This document shows positions 43,801 to 52,970 of a DNA stretch of 64,000 bases, piece after piece. This DNA comes from a bacterium (GTDB lineage: Bacteria > Vulcanimicrobiota > Xenobia > Xenobiales > JADMJV01): NCBI GenBank assembly GCA_018780265.1, contig JADMJV010000015.1, forward strand, positions 1 through 64,000. Direction: 5' to 3'. Under the pieces are notes generated by a model. The model had not been told where the DNA came from and did no database searches. It was given only the letters and a program-made list of their open reading frames with translations. The translations under genes were made by a program, and so were the position numbers. The stretch's first letter is position 1, and every line of letters starts with the position of its first letter.

Positions 43801-44376
43801 ATGATCAACGCGTTGACAGGCAACACCACGCCGCAAACTTACCCGCTTCGCGACAAGGAGGGGACGGCCTGGGTAGACGTGGACAAGAACGGCCGCATCG
43901 ACGATTCTGATGCCTATTTGACCTTGGAGACCGAAAAAGGCGCCGAATATCTGGACCTGAAGGACGTTCGCCAGGCTCTGCAGAGCCTCAGTAAGGAAGG
44001 CAAACCGGTCTCGGGCGGAGAGTTGGTAGACCAACTCAAGAAACAGTATGACGACTCCACCCTACTGGGACTGGGAGTCGTTAACGGTTCCTTTTGTTTC
44101 GACATGATCAGCACCTACAGGCACCAGCAGACTTTCAGCATGCGGGGAGAGGAGGTCGAATACACCCTCGAGTTTGACCCCACTCTGCCTACAGAGACTT
44201 ATCAACCGGCCCCGCCGCCAGAGGAAGCGCCCCTGCCTCAAGGGGCCGTGAGCGAGCCCACCTGTGTAGATCGCGACGGGATTTTGCACTGGCTGTTTCC
44301 GGGCGAGGTGCCTCAAGCCGGAGACAAAGTCATTGGCAATACCGAAAATTTCGCGGAGAACCTGGGAAAACGCTAG
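43801..44376 (+). CDS. Protein with dockerin/EF-hand-like calcium loop
   Basis: 191 residues. WVDVDKNGRIDDSDAYL near 24-40 matches the calcium-binding loop of EF-hand or dockerin type I modules (D-x-D-x-N-G-x-I-x-x-x-D). The rest is unrecognised, with a Pro-rich segment (PAPPPEEAPLPQG) and no signal peptide. ATG 43801 has GGGGAGA eight bases upstream. Its 3' end overlaps the next gene (minus strand) by four bases. Confidence 0.65.
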   Translation: MINALTGNTTPQTYPLRDKEGTAWVDVDKNGRIDDSDAYLTLETEKGAEYLDLKDVRQALQSLSKEGKPVSGGELVDQLKKQYDDSTLLGLGVVNGSFCFDMISTYRHQQTFSMRGEEVEYTLEFDPTLPTETYQPAPPPEEAPLPQGAVSEPTCVDRDGILHWLFPGEVPQAGDKVIGNTENFAENLGKR

Positions 44377-44708
44377 GGCTCTTCGCTTCCCAGTAGCAGC
44401 ACCAGTTCCCCCAGGAGGTAGCACCAGACGAAGGCAAATGGGGCCAGCAGGAACTTGCCCAAAAATAGAAGGCTGATTTCCAGACCCAAGCCCATGGCCG
44501 AGCCAACCAGGCTGTATACCAGGATCAGGGGGACCAGTTTCTTTACACCGATCTTGCGCTTGGAGATGCCCATCACTCCAAAGGCAATGAACAACTGCAT
44601 CGGCAGCATCATCAGCAAGTCCATCACCGGTATGGGTAAGAGGACCAGGATGCCGGCCAAGCCAGCCCCCACAAAGGCCAGCCCGCGAGCTTTCATGTTT
44701 CTACCCAT
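44373..44708 (-). CDS. Small polytopic membrane protein
   Basis: 111 residues with about four hydrophobic helices and a basic loop (ISKRKIGVKKLVP) between helices two and three. No family recognised with confidence. ATG 44708 has GGGAG about seven bases upstream. Confidence 0.62.
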   Translation of the reverse strand: MGRNMKARGLAFVGAGLAGILVLLPIPVMDLLMMLPMQLFIAFGVMGISKRKIGVKKLVPLILVYSLVGSAMGLGLEISLLFLGKFLLAPFAFVWCYLLGELVLLLGSEEP

Positions 44709-44827
44709 CAAGAACTCCCTGTGCGGTCCCGCAGAAATTCACCGCGCCGGTGACGGCCGCCACCTCACTGTATCATGTCTGGCCCTACTCAGCGAGGGTT
44801 GCCCGATCGCCTGAGGAATTCTCCAAG

Positions 44828-45565
44828 ATGGATTTTGTCGACTACTGGGTCCGGGCTCGTCGGGTGTTGGTCTTTACCGGTGCGGGTATTTCTACCGGTT
44901 CAGGTATTCCAGATTTTCGGGGCCCGCAGGGCATCTGGAAGAAGCGACAGCCCGTCTACATTCAAGATTTTCTGGAATCAGAGGCCAGCCGCGTCGAATA
45001 CTGGGATTACAAGCTCGAAGGTTACCAGGGCTTCCGCGACGCCCAGCCTAACGCCGCCCATCTGGCCCTGGCCAAAATGGAGAAGATGGGAGCCCTGGAT
45101 ACACTGGTGACCCAGAATATCGACGGATTGCACCATCGGGCCGGAGTCACCGAAGAGCGGATTGTGGAGCTTCACGGTAGTAATCGGTTGATCGGATGCC
45201 TCACTTGCGGAGCAACCCAAGACCCGGCCGGCCCGTTTGAAGAGTTTCAACGAACCCGTCGCTGCCCGCTCTGTCCCTGTGGGGGCTTTCTCAAGCCGAC
45301 CACGGTGAGCTTCGGACAACCTTTGCCCGAGGCGCTTCTGGAGCGCGCCTTTGGCGCCGCCGAAGTGGCCGACATGGTCGTCTCGCTCGGGTCCACCCTC
45401 CAGGTAGAGCCGGCCGCCTCGGTGCCCCTGCGGGCTGCCCGGCGGGGCGTGCCTTACCTGATCGTCAATCAAGGTCCCACCGCCCACGACACCCTGGCCA
45501 CATTCAAGTCGCACGACGACCTCTGTGTACTGTTACCTGCAATCGCAGAGGGCCTGTCCAAGTGA
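44828..45565 (+). CDS. Sir2-family NAD-dependent protein deacylase
   Basis: 245 residues; removes acyl groups from lysines using NAD+. Motifs in order: FTGAGISTGSGIPDFRG (17-32), TQNIDGLHHRAG (95-106), catalytic His116 in ELHGS, zinc cysteines 124/127 (CLTC) and 146/149 or 151 (CPLCPC), then SLGSTLQVEPA and LIVNQGPT. ATG 44828 is preferred to a longer frame from 44750 because the family begins here. The next gene starts at the overlapping GTGA. Confidence 0.93.
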   Translation: MDFVDYWVRARRVLVFTGAGISTGSGIPDFRGPQGIWKKRQPVYIQDFLESEASRVEYWDYKLEGYQGFRDAQPNAAHLALAKMEKMGALDTLVTQNIDGLHHRAGVTEERIVELHGSNRLIGCLTCGATQDPAGPFEEFQRTRRCPLCPCGGFLKPTTVSFGQPLPEALLERAFGAAEVADMVVSLGSTLQVEPAASVPLRAARRGVPYLIVNQGPTAHDTLATFKSHDDLCVLLPAIAEGLSK

Positions 45566-46047
45566 AAAGATGGTCAGGTGTTCTGTGGCTCGTTTGCGCT
45601 TGCGCTTGCGCCTGGGCTCAGGCGCTCAGTTTGCGGGGGTTAATCCAGTGCCGCGGGCGGGGTTGGACAGCGCTGCGGACCCAGGCGGAGTATGAGGCCT
45701 TTGTAGACAGGCTGCCCAAAGAGCGTGTTCAGATGAAGCAGCCTGCCCCGCCCAGCCAGGACCCTTTGCTGAAAATGCCACCGGTAGATTTTCGTCAACA
45801 CGCGTTGGTGGCCGTCTGGTCGCACAACATTCACATCGAGGCCCGGGTTGTAGCAGCCCACCTGGAAGGAATTGACATGAAAGTTGAACTGTCATTCGAA
45901 ACCCCCAAGGATTACCGCAACTATGCCGCACCCGACGGATTTGGGCAGTATCATCTGTTGGAAGTTGAGGCATTTAGCGGAGAGTTGAAGGTCGACAGGG
46001 TCGATGAACCAGGTGACGATGGTAGGCACACGAGTCAGCGCAGTTGA
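45562..46047 (+). CDS. Exported hypothetical protein
   Basis: 161 residues with an N-terminal signal peptide (WLVCACACAWAQA). The mature part has a central VDFRQHALVAVWSHNI segment resembling small periplasmic protease-inhibitor-like domains (PrcB-like), but this is a weak call. GTG 45562 overlaps the sirtuin stop by four bases, though the link to deacylation is unclear. Confidence 0.6.
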   Translation: MKRWSGVLWLVCACACAWAQALSLRGLIQCRGRGWTALRTQAEYEAFVDRLPKERVQMKQPAPPSQDPLLKMPPVDFRQHALVAVWSHNIHIEARVVAAHLEGIDMKVELSFETPKDYRNYAAPDGFGQYHLLEVEAFSGELKVDRVDEPGDDGRHTSQRS

Positions 46048-46363
46048 GGAGGTGACCGCAAAGCCCAGGTCTGGCAAGTGGGTCTGGTCTCAGAATGCGA
46101 AAGCCAGATACCGGCCGGGTGGGAGGAGTGGGAAGCAGCCGTTGGAGCGCCCATCCGCGAAGGATTTTAGGCCAAATTGACCAACCCCCTTCTGTTTGAA
46201 GGGGGGATTCGAATGCCTACCAGATTGACGTTGCCCGATAGACTTGCCCGACCGGACCGCTTCGAACAATTCCAGGTTTGTATTTTCTCTCACAGCCCAT
46301 AATTTTTACAACGTGCTAGGGTCAAGGTCTCAAATCTACCAGGACAGGGGGTGCCATCTAACC
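46048..46363. other. Intergenic region with a perfect hairpin
   Basis: 316 bases. An eight-base perfect stem CCCCCTTC/GAAGGGGG (46185-46192 with 46198-46205, five-base loop) lacks a T-run, so it is a weak terminator candidate at best. The promoter of the prepilin cassette lies near its end. No reading frame with support. Confidence 0.5.
46278..46305 (+). promoter_or_regulatory. Promoter of the prepilin cassette
   Basis: TTGTAT (46278-46283), 16-base spacer, TAATTT (46300-46305), about 58 bases before ATG 46364; a sigma-70-like arrangement with a normal leader. Confidence 0.45.
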
Positions 46364-49273
46364 ATGGGCATCAGGAAACGATCCCGGGGCAGCGCGCTCA
46401 TCGCCGTAATGATGGTCATCGCAATGTTGATGGCCGTGGTCCTCGCCCTCTCCCACTACCAGGGGATAGCCCGTCAGACTTATATGGCCGAGGAAGCGGG
46501 CCTGCGTTTTCGCGAGGGCCTGCGCTACGAACAGCGCCGACTCTGCTTGAATATGCCGTCGCCCGGCGATCTGTTGGTTACGGCTGTCACCACCAATGTG
46601 ACGACAGCGGGCACGCCGGTGATGGGCCCCTTGATGTCGGCCAAGATCTTCGACCGCACTAACGGCTTGCCCGATCTGAAGAATGTGGACAAGACCGCCT
46701 CCCACGATACTCTCAAGTTCACTCCCACCACCCCCGATGTGGGTTTGCGCGTGTTCGGCAAAAACACTTACACCACGGTGATGACCGCGGTTCCTGGCTA
46801 CGCCGCCTACGCTCCCGCGGGCAATATCAAGATCGTCAACATGGAGGGTTGGGCCAATCCACCTTTCGGTGACCCACGCAATTCCGTGGAAGCATATTCG
46901 GGCGTCAAAGCGGTGGCGACCGCTCTCAAAAATGTCTCTGTGGCCAACGTGACCTATGGTGAAGCTCACACCGTGGACGGGAAAGCCACCGTGGACCTGG
47001 GGAACGGGGTGGCCTTCAAGAACAAGAAGTTCCCGCTACGCCAGTATCAGGCCGCCCTGCTGACCGTTATCAAGGATGCTCGCAACCAGTTGCAGACCAA
47101 TGCTACCAGCAGCGGCGACAAAACCGGAAGTCTGGTCTCCAAGTCGACCGGCCCGGCCGCCATCATCAACCTGTTTTTCGGAGGAGGTCAGGGGTTGGAG
47201 GAGTTCCTCAGCCTGCGCAACGCCAACCACTTCTGGATGCCGATGATTCCTTCGTTTTCTCCCAGTCCTCCCTACCTCTACCAGTTCGCCTTCAGCATCC
47301 CCTGGCCGCCGGACAACGCCAACTACTCCTCTGCCGAGGGGGTGGAGAAGCAACTGAATGATATCGGTAAGGAGTTGGAAACGGCTGGTAAAGAGCTGGA
47401 TGCGGCCAAGAAGGCGATGGATCAGGCGGAAGCCAATTACAATGCCAACAAATCCGTGGCCAACCTGACCGCCTGGCAAAACACCATCACGGTCTGGAAC
47501 AATGCCAAGGCCAAAGTGGAAAACCTGACCCAACAGATGAACGCTGTCGCCGGTCCCCAGAAAGCGCAGATCGATGCCCAGTCCTCCGCGGGGATGAAAG
47601 GCGTTCCCCCCACTCGTGCGCAGGACCCCAGCGGCAACAATGGCCAGCCGACCTGGAACTACTCGATGGCAGGCAGCCTGCTGGCCAACCTGGTCAGCTT
47701 TTTGTTCAGCTTCGACCCGCAGAAACTCGCCGCTACCTGCTCCAATCCGGACGTCAAGCTGATTCACTTCGGCGGCAAGGACCGCGACTATCAGTTTGTT
47801 CTCGATGAGAGCAACATGACGCTGGATGCTACTCTCACCGTGCCGCGCGGGCGCACATTGAGGCTGGCCAGTCCGGGCACGATTCTGGTGGCCGGGGACC
47901 TGTGGTTGCAGCGCGGTTCGACTTTCGTGGCGGACTGCTCCAAATTGCGCGTGGCCCCAGGCCGCGGCAGTGATCCGAATAAGTTCTTCAGCCCCGGCGG
48001 CCGCATCTTTATGGAAGAGGGCTCGACTCTGATTTGCCCCACCGGCGAGATCGAGTGCGTCGGCTCGTCGAAATGGGGATCGGTGATTGTGGGTGGCGTG
48101 CCGGGTAAGATTCACCCTCTGACGGCTGGCATTTTTGGCCGGAAAGTAACCCTTAACAGCGGGGTCTTTGCTGGCACCGCTCTGGACGATCTGCTGGAGG
48201 GGCTGGGGATCACTGAACCCACCTTGAAGTCCATCAACGACGATTTGATGCGCCCCTTGCTTTCGGTCATCGCACCGAATGCGGCGAAAGTGCTGGGCCC
48301 CTTCTGGCCCCGCAAACCTTACTTTGCGCAGTACGCGACCACCTTCCAGATCATCTGCCCTCCGATTCCACCGTTCGGCATTCCGGGACCTCCCATTCCC
48401 ACGCCCATCCCATTGCCTTCCAAGAATGTGCTGGTCCCTATCGCCCGCGGTCTCTCCTACGTATACTCTGTCACCTTGAACCTCAGCCTGGGTGAAAACT
48501 TCTACACTCACTCCGACTGGTGGATTTTCGGCGAAGGAGTGGTGCCCATGGTGCCTCAGGTAGACCCCAGCAAGGTGGTTAGCGCCATCTCCAACTTTGG
48601 ATCGACGGCCCTGGATGCTCTCAATCCTGAATCACTGATCAAGAGCTTCGTCGATACGGCGGTGAACGATATGGTCACTTACGTGGTGAAGGAAGTGATC
48701 GTCGAAGTAGTGAAAAAGGTGGCTCTCAGCGTGATCCCCTACGCCGGGATTGTCAATATGGCGGGGGACCTGCTGTCCGACGCTGCCACCAACCTCACCA
48801 ACCGGGACAGCAAGCGTGACAGCACGGGCAGTTCTTTGACGTCCAGTTTGACTGGCGCGATCGGCAGCAATGCCAAGACCACTCTGGCCAATCTGGCCGG
48901 CAAGTTCAGCATGGATGTGGAGAATGAGTTCCTGCGGGAATACAACGGTGTGCTGGTCTATGCCGACGAAACCATCGACATCGGAGGCAACATGGCCACC
49001 GGGTTTTTCGTAGCTGGCGGCAACATCAACGTCACATCCAAACAGTGCGTGGGGGCCTTGCTCTCGGACAAAGGCGACATCAATTGTCAGACGCTGCTGT
49101 TCTATCCCTACTTCAACCGCGCTTCGTTTTACATTCCCAAAGCCACTCCCAACGGCTGGCTGGAGCGCGCACTCGAATTTAAGTATGACTCTGGTTTCTC
49201 CAGCGACCAGGCCGTGGACGTCGGTCCTCCGGTCATTCCACAGCAGGTTTCCGCGCAAGGCTGGTTCCAATGA
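46364..49273 (+). CDS. Very large PilX-like prepilin with beta-rich body
   Basis: 969 residues. The N-terminus RKRSRGSALIAVMMVIAM then LMAVVLALSHYQGIARQ is a type III prepilin-like leader plus hydrophobic helix, as in PilX-type minor pilins (which lack Glu5). The body is huge compared with PilX (about 200): a coiled-coil segment (about 330-410), a right-handed beta-helix-like region (about 480-620; DLWLQRGSTFVADCSKL), a Pro-rich loop (about 665-690) and a further globular part. It is probably a surface filament tip or an adhesin. ATG 46364 is chosen so that the leader begins correctly. It overlaps the next gene by four bases. Confidence 0.72.
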   Translation: MGIRKRSRGSALIAVMMVIAMLMAVVLALSHYQGIARQTYMAEEAGLRFREGLRYEQRRLCLNMPSPGDLLVTAVTTNVTTAGTPVMGPLMSAKIFDRTNGLPDLKNVDKTASHDTLKFTPTTPDVGLRVFGKNTYTTVMTAVPGYAAYAPAGNIKIVNMEGWANPPFGDPRNSVEAYSGVKAVATALKNVSVANVTYGEAHTVDGKATVDLGNGVAFKNKKFPLRQYQAALLTVIKDARNQLQTNATSSGDKTGSLVSKSTGPAAIINLFFGGGQGLEEFLSLRNANHFWMPMIPSFSPSPPYLYQFAFSIPWPPDNANYSSAEGVEKQLNDIGKELETAGKELDAAKKAMDQAEANYNANKSVANLTAWQNTITVWNNAKAKVENLTQQMNAVAGPQKAQIDAQSSAGMKGVPPTRAQDPSGNNGQPTWNYSMAGSLLANLVSFLFSFDPQKLAATCSNPDVKLIHFGGKDRDYQFVLDESNMTLDATLTVPRGRTLRLASPGTILVAGDLWLQRGSTFVADCSKLRVAPGRGSDPNKFFSPGGRIFMEEGSTLICPTGEIECVGSSKWGSVIVGGVPGKIHPLTAGIFGRKVTLNSGVFAGTALDDLLEGLGITEPTLKSINDDLMRPLLSVIAPNAAKVLGPFWPRKPYFAQYATTFQIICPPIPPFGIPGPPIPTPIPLPSKNVLVPIARGLSYVYSVTLNLSLGENFYTHSDWWIFGEGVVPMVPQVDPSKVVSAISNFGSTALDALNPESLIKSFVDTAVNDMVTYVVKEVIVEVVKKVALSVIPYAGIVNMAGDLLSDAATNLTNRDSKRDSTGSSLTSSLTGAIGSNAKTTLANLAGKFSMDVENEFLREYNGVLVYADETIDIGGNMATGFFVAGGNINVTSKQCVGALLSDKGDINCQTLLFYPYFNRASFYIPKATPNGWLERALEFKYDSGFSSDQAVDVGPPVIPQQVSAQGWFQ

Positions 49274-49719
49274 AAAAGCACACCGCCATCAGCCTGCCCG
49301 AGTCGATTCTGGCCATCTGTATCTGTTTTATGGCTTTCTTCGTGTTCATGAGCGTGTTCTCGAGCGCCTCAAGAGCCACCATTCAGAGCCGCGACCGCAC
49401 GGCCGCCATCCTGCTGGCCAATTCCTTGATGGATGAATTCGAGGCACACTCCTACGGTTCTCCCCGGCCCAAGTCGTGGAATGAGATGCTGGAACGGCCC
49501 GTGCGTGTGTGGGTAGAAGGTCGCCTGACCGAGATGAACTTTCACAAGCAAGTGAAATTTAAGAACGGCAGCTTTGTAGGGGAGTCGGGCGGCAACGAAG
49601 AGGAGGACGAGTGCTTCATCACCATCAGTTGGCGCGAAGCCTCCGGGCACAAACAGACTCCCGTGGTCGACCCCAATGATAACAAAGTCCTGGTCGCTCG
49701 ATATCCGGTGTGGAGGTAA
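49270..49719 (+). CDS. PilV-like minor prepilin
   Basis: 149 residues. The leader MKKHTA precedes ISLPESILAICICFMAF, with Glu at position five of the expected mature protein, as in class III signal peptides processed by prepilin peptidase. The body is small and hydrophilic. ATG overlaps the stop of the PilX-like gene (ATGA). Confidence 0.78.
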   Translation: MKKHTAISLPESILAICICFMAFFVFMSVFSSASRATIQSRDRTAAILLANSLMDEFEAHSYGSPRPKSWNEMLERPVRVWVEGRLTEMNFHKQVKFKNGSFVGESGGNEEEDECFITISWREASGHKQTPVVDPNDNKVLVARYPVWR

Positions 49720-49720
49720 G

Positions 49721-50494
49721 ATGAGAAGAGCCGGTATGACTTTGCTCGAGGTCATGATCTACGTGGTTATGGCCCTGATGGCCTCTCTGGCCGTCGGCGC
49801 TCTCTTCTCCCTGGGTCGGTCGGCCCAGAAAACCACGCTGTCCGGTTACCTGGTCAGCGGTCAGACCGACACGGCCTTGAGGTGGATTCGTCGCGATCTC
49901 ACCGAGACGGCGCTGGTCAGTGTGCGCACCTATCCCAGTCCCTTGAAGCCCGAGCAGGCGCCGGGCTGTTCTTTCGTCAGCGCTCGCGATATCTCCACAA
50001 ACGATACTACCCAGAAGCTCAATATCAGCAAGTATGGCAAGCTGTTGTGGACGAAGAACGTCTTTTATAGCGTGAAGCCTGGCAGCGATGGGCGCCGCGG
50101 TGACCTGGTTCGCTGGGAAAACGGGCTGACCGTCGCCGAGAAGGATTTTGTACCCCGCTCCACCTCGACCATGCCCGACGCCTTTAGCAACAATGACGCC
50201 CGCCGTGTTCTGCTGCACGACATCCTTTTACCCAAACAAAAAGTCCCCAACTTGCAAGACAACACAAACTACCAAAGCGATGATCACGGTGGTTTTAATG
50301 TGCAGTTTGTGCGACGGACTGGTGGATCGGATGGCGTAGAATCGTTAACTCCCATCTGCCCCGGCGACACCAGCCAGCCTCAGGTGGATGCCAACAATAC
50401 ACGGCTGATCTATGTCCGTCTAGAGGTGTTGTCCGACGACAAATACAAACCCTCGTTCTATCAACTGGAATTCAAGGTGTGCCCCCGCTATTGA
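49721..50494 (+). CDS. PilW/GspJ-like prepilin
   Basis: 257 residues. MRRAG then MTLLEVMIYVVMALMASL is a canonical prepilin cleavage site and helix with Glu5. The body is long and strand-rich, as in PilW/GspJ. GGAGG lies four bases before ATG 49721, one base after the previous stop. With the two genes before it this forms a minor-pilin set; the assembly ATPase, platform protein and prepilin peptidase are not in the window. Confidence 0.8.
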   Translation: MRRAGMTLLEVMIYVVMALMASLAVGALFSLGRSAQKTTLSGYLVSGQTDTALRWIRRDLTETALVSVRTYPSPLKPEQAPGCSFVSARDISTNDTTQKLNISKYGKLLWTKNVFYSVKPGSDGRRGDLVRWENGLTVAEKDFVPRSTSTMPDAFSNNDARRVLLHDILLPKQKVPNLQDNTNYQSDDHGGFNVQFVRRTGGSDGVESLTPICPGDTSQPQVDANNTRLIYVRLEVLSDDKYKPSFYQLEFKVCPRY

Positions 50495-50597
50495 CGTTTT
50501 CCACGCGCCGGGCAAATCAGGAAATTTTGGTCGAGTCGTAGGATTGAATCCTGGCCACCAGGTCTGTAGGTGTTAACATCACATTGCCGCCTCCAGG

Positions 50598-51344
50598 CTA
50601 TCGGTGATTGTGGCGATGCAATCGGGTCCACAGATTGGAAAACCACGAGAACGGGCCGCTCGGTCGCTGCCAATCCACCCGTTGAGGGGTTTCGACGAGG
50701 TCCAAATCGTTCTGCATGCGCTGGCGAACGCCCGGGGCTTGCCCATAGCGGGTGTGGCATTGAGGCGACCAGTGGCTCAGCCAGTCCAGGTCTTGAAACG
50801 AGTCCAGCAATTCCACCAGCAGAGATTGTCGATGTTGCGTATTCCAAAGTCGTTCCGTCAGGCCGGCCACCAGGGCCCGGCGGGGCAACAGGTTGAGCAG
50901 AGTCCGGATGGCCACCCGGTCCCCCCTCTCGGCTCTGTGCAAAACGGCCACCTCTTCTTGCGTTTCTAGCAGAGGAACCAGATGCTTGCTGGCCAGCCGT
51001 GGCTTGCTGATATACACGGTTTCCAAGAAAGCTTCTCGACTGCGCACCCAGTGGTTCTTGGGGCGGTTCATGATCTTAAAGAGAACATCATCGAGAAGAC
51101 GGCTTTCCGGCAATTGAACCAGGGCCTGCTCCAGACAAGCTTCCAGCGTGAAGATGTGCTCCTTCAAACCGGTGCCGTCGCAAGGGGGCGAGCTGAACAA
51201 TTCCATGACCGCCTCGGCCGCCTCGGAGTGTCCTCGGTAGGTCCTGGTTTCGGCCTGGAGCCGTTGATAGAGCTGGTCAAATCTTGTGCGCATGGGGGCC
51301 GCCGGGCAGTATTGCGGGAATTTCTCCAGGAAGGTCCAGTTCAT
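50598..51344 (-). CDS. Helical hypothetical protein
   Basis: 248 residues, helical, with HEAT-like spacing (LLETQEEVAVLHRAERGD, AIRTLLNLLPRRALVAGL). No catalytic motif, signal peptide or membrane helix. ATG 51344 is supported by TAGTCT exactly six bases upstream. Confidence 0.66.
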   Translation of the reverse strand: MNWTFLEKFPQYCPAAPMRTRFDQLYQRLQAETRTYRGHSEAAEAVMELFSSPPCDGTGLKEHIFTLEACLEQALVQLPESRLLDDVLFKIMNRPKNHWVRSREAFLETVYISKPRLASKHLVPLLETQEEVAVLHRAERGDRVAIRTLLNLLPRRALVAGLTERLWNTQHRQSLLVELLDSFQDLDWLSHWSPQCHTRYGQAPGVRQRMQNDLDLVETPQRVDWQRPSGPFSWFSNLWTRLHRHNHR

Positions 51345-51350
51345 ATTCTC

Positions 51351-51356
51351 AGACTA
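51351..51356 (-). promoter_or_regulatory. Leaderless -10 element of the 50598-51344 gene
   Basis: TAGTCT on the minus strand, six bases before ATG 51344. Confidence 0.55.
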
Positions 51357-51435
51357 TCAGTCCCATGTTACAGAACTCTGACCATGCGGCTCGAAATCAA
51401 TATTCCCTGAAAATTTTCTGGCCCTGGCCGACCCT

Positions 51436-52254
51436 TCACTTGAAGACAGCCTGTTCCCGGATCCAGTTGCCCAGGGCCGCCGCCAGTTGGACTGTATCGA
51501 TGCTGTTGTGGCCGCCTTGTAGCTCCACCCACGCTTTGGGCGCCTTGGCCCTGGCGAACAGTTGCTGTCCATGGTGAACTCCGATCACCTCGTCGTCACG
51601 GCCGTGCATGACCAGGATAGGGCAGTGGATGGATTCCAGCCGGTCGATGGTGGGCAGCTGAAAGCGCGACAGCCAGCGCACCGGCAGAAAAGGATAGGCC
51701 TCGCTGGCCCGGTCGGTAAGGCGCGTAAAGGTGGACTGTAACACCAGCCCGGCACATGGGTTTTGCTGGGCCAGGTAGGAGGCCACACCACCCCCCAATG
51801 ATTCGCCATAAAGCAGCACGGGCTGCTTCAGGGCGGCCAGCCTGTCGTAGGCGGCCTGGCCGTCGGCCAATAGCTGTTTTTCTTCGACAATTTGTCCCTG
51901 GCTGTGGCCAAATCCTCGATAGTCAAACAAGACCACCCCCAGTCCAATGGCATGAAACTGTTGGGCCACCAGCAGACGGTCGGAGATGTTGCCCCCGTTG
52001 CCATGACAGTGGAGCAGCCAGCCTTGCTGCCCTCCTCCGGGTGGTGGGATCTGCCAACCGTGGAGCACGGCCCCGTCTGTACTGGGCACACTCCAGTCGG
52101 AGTAGTCCAGACCCAGGTCGCGGGGAGTGCCGCGCAACTTGGAGTCTGGAAAGAGCATCAGACTGGTCTGTTTCCAGGACACCAGTCCGCACACGGCTGC
52201 GTAGCCGACCACCAGACCGGCTACGGCTATCATCATCGTTTTGCGTAGGCCCAC
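51436..52254 (-). CDS. Membrane-anchored alpha/beta hydrolase, BEM46-like
   Basis: About 272 residues. An N-terminal helix (about 7-25) anchors an alpha/beta hydrolase of the serine aminopeptidase/BEM46 type: LLHCHGNGGN oxyanion loop, nucleophile in YGESLGGGVA, acid in MHGRDDEVIG and His in LQGGHNSID. The substrate is unknown. The start is uncertain: GTG 52254 gives a basic N-terminus before the helix, while ATG 52236 lies within it and the open frame extends to 52335. Confidence 0.85.
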   Translation of the reverse strand: MGLRKTMMIAVAGLVVGYAAVCGLVSWKQTSLMLFPDSKLRGTPRDLGLDYSDWSVPSTDGAVLHGWQIPPPGGGQQGWLLHCHGNGGNISDRLLVAQQFHAIGLGVVLFDYRGFGHSQGQIVEEKQLLADGQAAYDRLAALKQPVLLYGESLGGGVASYLAQQNPCAGLVLQSTFTRLTDRASEAYPFLPVRWLSRFQLPTIDRLESIHCPILVMHGRDDEVIGVHHGQQLFARAKAPKAWVELQGGHNSIDTVQLAAALGNWIREQAVFK

Positions 52255-52377
52255 ATGGCAACGGGGTTTAACCGGGCTCCCAAAAATCCTGGAAAAAGTT
52301 AACAACGCGGCAACAGGTTGGTCGCAGGCTGGCAATATTTGAAGGGTGAGTTGGACAGTTGTTTTAGAGACGTTTGT

Positions 52378-52383
52378 TAGAGT
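52378..52383 (+). promoter_or_regulatory. Leaderless -10 element of the 52390 gene
   Basis: TAGAGT, six bases, then ATG 52390. Confidence 0.55.
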
Positions 52384-52389
52384 AAGCGC

Positions 52390-52791
52390 ATGTCACCCGA
52401 CCGCTTAGGAAGATACGAACTGTTGGCCACCTGGCAACTCAAGCTGCAAGAGCTGAGCCGTCAGGGCGAGTGCACTCGCCACCTGGAGCAGTTTCTTGAT
52501 CGGGTCAACCAATTGCCCGGCGACGAAGTGGGCGAAATCGGCAATCAGTGGCGCCGCCGCCAAAAGAGTCAGCGCCCGGGTTGGATTGTCGCTTTGCTGC
52601 TGGTTGCCTGGACCTTGTGCACACTGGGCACTCCCTGGTTGGGCGCGGTTCCGGTGTCGCTGCTGGTGTCGTTGTTGGCCGTCAGCGGTGCTCACGCTCT
52701 GCAGCGCCATTGGGCCCAGGAAGAGGCCTTCGACCGCGAACTCTATATGCGCGCCAGTTATGTGGCCAACCGCGCGGTCTGGGCCTCTTAG
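52390..52791 (+). CDS. Small two-helix membrane protein
   Basis: 133 residues. A soluble helical N-terminus (about 1-58; LLATWQLKLQELSRQG) is followed by two hydrophobic helices (about 62-100) and a short charged tail. No family recognised. The start is decided by the leaderless promoter. Confidence 0.65.
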   Translation: MSPDRLGRYELLATWQLKLQELSRQGECTRHLEQFLDRVNQLPGDEVGEIGNQWRRRQKSQRPGWIVALLLVAWTLCTLGTPWLGAVPVSLLVSLLAVSGAHALQRHWAQEEAFDRELYMRASYVANRAVWAS

Positions 52792-52847
52792 GGCCCGTCC
52801 TGGAATAAGCTGGTCAAACCATGACTTGAAGCCCTATTTGACCTGTC

Positions 52848-52970
52848 CCAAATTCGCCATCGTAGTTCTCATACCAATGGAATCCACCCCAAGTTACCCG
52901 TGTGCCACTCCGAGCCTTCAAAAGGGAGAGAAGGGGAGGTGGAGAGGGCAAATAGCGAGCTTGCCCCTTA
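52848..52970. repeat. Dispersed intergenic repeat, copy 1
   Basis: Shares an ordered series of blocks with 56904-57042: CCAAATTCGCCATC, CGTGTGCCACT, GCCTTC, AAGGGAGAG, AGGTGGAGAGGG and a terminal GCTTGCC...CCTTA. The blocks are separated by variable sequence. The end reaches the stop codon of the phospholipase D gene. Confidence 0.6.

Noticed and set aside
46184..46220. tRNA-like TTCGA sequence next to a GC-rich hairpin
   Set aside because: The stem-loop is followed by ATTCGAAT but no acceptor, D or anticodon arms could be drawn; there is no CCA end.
47036..48511. 491-codon open frame on the minus strand
   Set aside because: It lies fully inside the PilX-like gene; its composition (His, Gln, Arg, Gly-rich) is typical of an antisense shadow in GC-rich DNA.
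50540..50562. Overlapping short palindromes between convergent genes
   Set aside because: AGGATT-G-AATCCT and CCTGG-CCA-CCAGG are perfect but have no T-run, so a terminator call is not supported.
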